Assembly (NCBI RefSeq): GCF_000382225.1
Contig: NZ_KB907807.1
Location: forward strand, 15,900 to 79,899
Direction: 5' to 3'
DNA length: 64,000 nucleotides
From: Hymenobacter aerophilus DSM 13606
GTDB taxonomy: Bacteria > Bacteroidota > Bacteroidia > Cytophagales > Hymenobacteraceae
Under the pieces are notes generated by a model, which saw only the letters and a program-made list of their open reading frames with translations, was not told the origin of the DNA and did no database searches. Position numbers and translations under genes: made by a program. Of this stretch, positions 60,405-64,000 are shown one piece after another (the first letter of the stretch is position 1; every line of letters starts with the position of its first letter).

Positions 60405-63044
60405 TTACAGTACCAGTACGCGGCGCGTGATTTCGGCGCCGGTGCGCAGGCGGATGCGGAGCAGGTAGGTGCCGGGGCGCAGGGCATCGGTGGCGATGCG
60501 CTTGATGACGCCCACTTCGGCGGCTTCGGTGCGCAGCAGCCGGCCCGTCAGGTCGAACAGGCGCACCTCGGCCGACTCGTTGGGGGGCAGCACGATGCGT
60601 AGCGGCTCGCCGGCGGGCAGCGGCACCGGGTACACCAGCACATCGGCGGCCTGCACGACGCGGAAAACCCGCTCGGGCTGGCTGTACACGCTGGCGCCGC
60701 TGCTGAGCGTGAGCCGGGCCCGGTACCGCGAGTAGCCGGCCGGCGCCGTTGGGTCGAACAAATCCATTGTAAGACCGGGCACGGGGCTCAGGCGCTGGAC
60801 TTCCAGGAAGCTGCCGTCGGGCAGCTGCCGCTCCAGCGCCACGGCCTGCAATCGGTACACCGAGCCCAGCGCAAGGTCGAAGCGGACCGAATCGGTGACC
60901 AGGAGGCGGGGCGCGAAACTGCGTACGTAGCAGCCGTGGTCTTCCTGCAGCACGTCTTCGGTAGCCCCGCGCGGCCCCACCCGGCCGGCTACCACGGGCG
61001 CCACGGCGAAGTAGCGGGCGGCAACTTCGGCGGTAGTCAATAGCAGGGTGGTATCGGTGAGGCGGCGCAACGGCTCCAGGTGGGTGGCGCCCAACCGGTA
61101 CACCTGGTACTGCGTGGCGCCCGGCACCTTGCGCCAGGTCAGCAGCGCCTCCTCGGGGCAGCTGTAGGCCACGGTCAGGGCCAGTGGCCGGGCCACAAAA
61201 AAGGTGTCGGACAGGGCCGTAGTGGCGCCCGCCACCAGCCGCAGCTGGCCGGGCCGGGTGGCATCGGGGGCCGTCCAGCGAAACAGCTTATCGGCCAGGT
61301 TGACGCTGGCACTCAGCACCGTCCAGGCCGTCTGGCCCACGGGCTTGTATTCGAGCCGGGCCGTAGTGGCCGGGCCGGTCCACTGCCAGCGCAGCAGCTG
61401 GCCGGTTGCGCCGGCTTCCAGACCGCGGGTTTTGGTGGGCGCCGTCCAGGTCAGGCCGCTTTCCAGCTCGTAGGCCACACTGAACGCCTGCGGGCCCTGG
61501 GGCACGGCAAAACCGCGCACCCGCAGCTCGTAGGTGCCGGCCACGGGCACATCGAGCGTGATTTGCTCGGCGTTGTCGCGGTGGTTGGGGCAGCGGCGGG
61601 CGGGGCGGGCCAGCGAGTCGCGGTGCGGGTAGGCGCTCAGCGTCCAGGGCAGCCAGGTTTGGTTGGTGGCGGGCCGGCGCAGCGTCAGGTCGAGGTCGTT
61701 GATGAGGGCCGAGGTGGCGCCCGCGGCGGCTTCGGGGTCGGTCCAGGCCAGCGTTATTTTGAGCCGATGCACGCCGGCGGGCACGGTAATGGGGAAAACG
61801 CGCTCCTGCCCGGTGGTGGCCGTGCCTTCCACGAAGCGGCCATCAAGCACCGTCTGCACGGCCCCCAGCGCGTCGGCCTGCCCATAGCCAGCCACGAAAT
61901 CAACCTGGGGCCGGCCCACGTCATCGGCCGAATTCAGCAAAGCGGCCCGCACCAGCGCCGCCGTGGGCAGCGTGCCGCGCCGCTGCTGGTGGGCCTGCTG
62001 CACCAGCAAGCTGATGCCCGACACCAGGGCCGCCGCGTCGGAGGAGCCGCCGGCCCCGTAGGCCACCAGCTCGGGCTTGAGGCGGCCGTCGGCGGCCGGC
62101 CCACGCGAGCTGCGCGGGTTCACCAGCCCAAAGGCATCGGTAACGCCCACGCTGAGGCTGTTCTTGGCGTTCTTGAACTCGCCGGTGAGGTTGGCCAGGC
62201 TGTCGAGGCCGGCGTAGGGGCCGCCGGTCGGGGCGGGCAGCTGGCCCGAGTTGCCACTCGAAAACACGTGCAGCAGCGTGGGGTACTGACGGGCCTGCTG
62301 GTCGTAGGCGCGGGCCTCCTGACCGTAGAAATTCTCCACGTCCACCCCGTACGAGTGGTTTTGCACCGATACGCCCTGGGCCGCCAGCTTCGCTCCGTCG
62401 TCGGGCAGCAGGTTGTCGTAGCTGGATTGGGCGATGCGCGCCCGCCAGGCCACCCCGCGGCCATCGGGCGAGGTGTTGCCGCCGCCGGCAATAATGGTGG
62501 CCATGATGGTGGAGTGCGAGTTGAGCGTGGCCGCCAGCGGGTCGGGCTCCAACAGCCGCCCCCGGAAATCGAGGTCGGCAATATCCAGCGGGCTTTCCTT
62601 CACCGACACTGTGAGGCCCTGACCCGTGAGCGTGGGAAAGCGCGCGTGCACGGCCGTCACCTTGTTCACCCCGAAATCGAGGCCGCCCAGCTCCCGCTCG
62701 GGGCGCGCCCGGCGGTCGGCGGCCTGCACGAATTTCACCCAGGGGCAGTCGGCCAGCACGGGAGCACTCAGGCCCTGCACCCGCAGCAGCCCTTTCTGGT
62801 GCGGCTCGGCTTCGGCCGCGGCACCGGGCCGGGTGCGGGCCAGCCACTGCCGGAATGCGGCTTCGTCGGTTACGCTTACCCGCAGCGGCCGGGGGGCATT
62901 ATCGGACAACTGCCGCAGGCTGGGAGCCAGCCGGGCGGCGGCGGGCCGGGCCGGGGCCTGGGCTTCCACCCGAACAGAAACGGCCGCACTCAGCAGCATA
63001 AACAGCAAAGTAGCCCCGGCGCGGCGGAGCGAAGCAGGTGGCAT
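60405..63044 (-). CDS. secreted S8 subtilisin-like protease with T9SS C-terminal domain, Asp site replaced by Glu
   Basis: The 879-residue product has a signal peptide, a propeptide-like region (about 30-130) and an S8 domain (about 135-420). Catalytic His177 lies in NSHSTIMATIIAG, Asn265 in SSGNSG, and Ser335 in GGSSDAAALVSG. At the Asp position the sequence reads TVSVKESPLD, so Glu150 replaces Asp. Beta-sandwich and fibronectin-like parts follow. The end (LVYPVPLPAGEPLRIVLP to TRRVLVL) is a type A T9SS sorting domain. It should be exported and surface-attached. Activity needs proof given the substitution. Start at ATG 63044. Confidence 0.9.
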   Translation of the reverse strand: MPPASLRRAGATLLFMLLSAAVSVRVEAQAPARPAAARLAPSLRQLSDNAPRPLRVSVTDEAAFRQWLARTRPGAAAEAEPHQKGLLRVQGLSAPVLADCPWVKFVQAADRRARPERELGGLDFGVNKVTAVHARFPTLTGQGLTVSVKESPLDIADLDFRGRLLEPDPLAATLNSHSTIMATIIAGGGNTSPDGRGVAWRARIAQSSYDNLLPDDGAKLAAQGVSVQNHSYGVDVENFYGQEARAYDQQARQYPTLLHVFSSGNSGQLPAPTGGPYAGLDSLANLTGEFKNAKNSLSVGVTDAFGLVNPRSSRGPAADGRLKPELVAYGAGGSSDAAALVSGISLLVQQAHQQRRGTLPTAALVRAALLNSADDVGRPQVDFVAGYGQADALGAVQTVLDGRFVEGTATTGQERVFPITVPAGVHRLKITLAWTDPEAAAGATSALINDLDLTLRRPATNQTWLPWTLSAYPHRDSLARPARRCPNHRDNAEQITLDVPVAGTYELRVRGFAVPQGPQAFSVAYELESGLTWTAPTKTRGLEAGATGQLLRWQWTGPATTARLEYKPVGQTAWTVLSASVNLADKLFRWTAPDATRPGQLRLVAGATTALSDTFFVARPLALTVAYSCPEEALLTWRKVPGATQYQVYRLGATHLEPLRRLTDTTLLLTTAEVAARYFAVAPVVAGRVGPRGATEDVLQEDHGCYVRSFAPRLLVTDSVRFDLALGSVYRLQAVALERQLPDGSFLEVQRLSPVPGLTMDLFDPTAPAGYSRYRARLTLSSGASVYSQPERVFRVVQAADVLVYPVPLPAGEPLRIVLPPNESAEVRLFDLTGRLLRTEAAEVGVIKRIATDALRPGTYLLRIRLRTGAEITRRVLVL

Positions 63045-63178
63045 AGCGGCGTGGTTGGGGCAGGAAGGATGAGGCGACAGGCGAGGCAACAGCCACTGGC
63101 GCAGCGGCTTCCAAATATAGCCAGAAATCCAGTCGGCGGCCAGCCCTGCGCTGCCCAATTGGCCGGGCCGCCAGCAGC

Positions 63179-64000
63179 TTACTTGCCGGGGATTTTGTAC
63201 ACCTGCACGCCCGCCACCGTCAGCAGGTAGGCATATTGGTCGCTCACCAGCACCTGCTGCGCATCCGGCACCGGCAGCGGCAAGGTGCGCTCGGTCAGGT
63301 TGTAGAGGTGGAAAAAACGCAGGCCGTCGGGTGCCAGGTAGTACAACTCGTCGCCGCGGAAGCCTACGTAGGTCAGGCCCGGCAGCGGCAGCTTCTTGCG
63401 GAAGTTGCCCAGGCTGTCGAACACGTACACGCCGCTGTTCTTGTCCACCAGATACAGGTTGTTCTGATACTCGCGCAGGAACCGGAAGTCGGGGCGAGAA
63501 CGGCCAATCAGGATATCGAGCGGGGTGCTGATGGTGAACCGCTTCTGGGTTGCATCGAATTGCCGCAGCGTCAGGTCCGACTCGTTGAACAGCCAGTAAC
63601 GGTCGTCGGGGGCCAGCGTCGCCACCCGCGCCTGCCCGTCGAGGAACTGAAGCAAGGGCAGCTCGCTGATGGGCGACAAAAACCGGTCGAGCAGCAGCAC
63701 CTGCTGGCGGTCATCGTAGAAAGCCAGGATTTTGGCCGTGTTCCAGGCTTCGACCTGCATCACGTGGCCGGGCAGCGGCGGGGCGTACACGTTCAGCGGC
63801 TGCCCGTCGGGCCCAAACTGGCGCAGGTTGTTCTGGCGGTCGGTTACATACAGGTTGCCACGCCGGTCGAGCGAGGCCGCGCCCGGCTGGGGCAGCGCCA
63901 CAGTGCGCACCAGCTGCCAGCTAAGGGCCGCACCGGCCGTATCGGGCCGTAGCGGCGCTACGGGCGCCGCCGCCTGCCCGGCCGGCACCACCGAGCCGGC
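63179..64000 (-). CDS. beta-propeller-like protein (partial, start beyond the window)
   Basis: The frame is open to the right edge; the first available start codon is a GTG near 63991, with open codons before it, so the true start is probably outside. The roughly 270 residues contain propeller-like repeats: GNLYVTDRQNNLRQFGPDG, NLYLVDKNSGVYVFDSLGN and DELYYLAPDGLRFFHLYN, resembling NHL/six-bladed folds. It ends VQVYKIPGK. It lies 135 nt upstream of the S8 gene on the same strand. Function unknown. Confidence 0.8.
   Translation of the reverse strand, partial: AGSVVPAGQAAAPVAPLRPDTAGAALSWQLVRTVALPQPGAASLDRRGNLYVTDRQNNLRQFGPDGQPLNVYAPPLPGHVMQVEAWNTAKILAFYDDRQQVLLLDRFLSPISELPLLQFLDGQARVATLAPDDRYWLFNESDLTLRQFDATQKRFTISTPLDILIGRSRPDFRFLREYQNNLYLVDKNSGVYVFDSLGNFRKKLPLPGLTYVGFRGDELYYLAPDGLRFFHLYNLTERTLPLPVPDAQQVLVSDQYAYLLTVAGVQVYKIPGK

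Noticed and set aside
1..64000. Retrons, CBASS, restriction-modification, toxin-antitoxin or prophage modules
   Set aside because: I looked for reverse transcriptase YADD, integrase, methylase and paired small-gene signatures among all frames and saw none; the cyclase has a receiver and no CD-NTase features, so it is not a CBASS enzyme.

Overview
The window is GC-rich DNA from a Bacteroidota bacterium, most likely an environmental Cytophagales close to Hymenobacter. Several things support this: the gliding lipoprotein GldH encoded next to a RicT/PSP1 protein, an S8 protease with a type IX secretion (Por) C-terminal domain, DUF4136 and PorT-like outer-membrane proteins, a huge lipoprotein-like alpha-2-macroglobulin, and promoters of the Bacteroidota form TTTG-N(19-21)-TAnnTTTG with almost no Shine-Dalgarno sequences. 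The genus is inferred; phylum and order are well supported. Starts given here often lie downstream of the longest open frame, because many 5' extensions run into repeats.

Layout. 1-4.6 kb: signalling (end of a histidine kinase, a receiver protein, a receiver-adenylate cyclase) converging on a nucleotide-transporter-like protein with a cNMP-binding domain. 4.8-13.7 kb: HD hydrolase, glycosyltransferase, lipoproteins, fatty-acid desaturase, deaminase, an AT-rich foreign-looking acyltransferase and an ABC exporter. 13.8-22.3 kb: thioredoxin-fold protein, coiled-coil membrane protein, catalase with a candidate operator, and dnaE. 22.4-30.6 kb: secreted protein, two DUF2382 stress proteins, thioredoxin, TonB/MORN protein, Lrp regulator, a candidate structured RNA, DsbD. 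30.8-43.4 kb: CNNM/CorC protein, gamma carbonic anhydrase homologue, radical SAM protein, endonuclease III, glycine-zipper and OmpA envelope proteins, accD, cystathionine gamma-synthase, TVP38 protein, tRNA-Arg(ACG), ferredoxin reductase and ferredoxin. 43.6-49.9 kb: the alpha-2-macroglobulin. 50.1-64 kb: beta-barrel protein, DinB protein, HhH protein, PAP2 phosphatase, a disordered protein, cold-shock protein, gldH/ricT, M57 metalloprotease, T9SS S8 protease and a truncated beta-propeller protein.

The most unusual content is between the genes. At least seven long palindromes of a GTCATYCTGAG/GTCATTGCGAG type and two of a GCCCCAGCGGGGCGACA type sit at gene ends, some carrying stop codons. One of them contains a nested 134-bp MITE with TA target duplications. 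Tandem arrays of period 7 (units such as CAAGCTA, TAGCTGT, CCAGAAA) and a 17-copy 21-bp array recur, and one repeat has entered the alpha-2-macroglobulin coding frame. A two-hairpin element with identical 10-nt G-rich loops (28.06-28.13 kb) is the best candidate for an undescribed RNA. No CRISPR array, prophage, intact transposase or recognisable defence system was seen.
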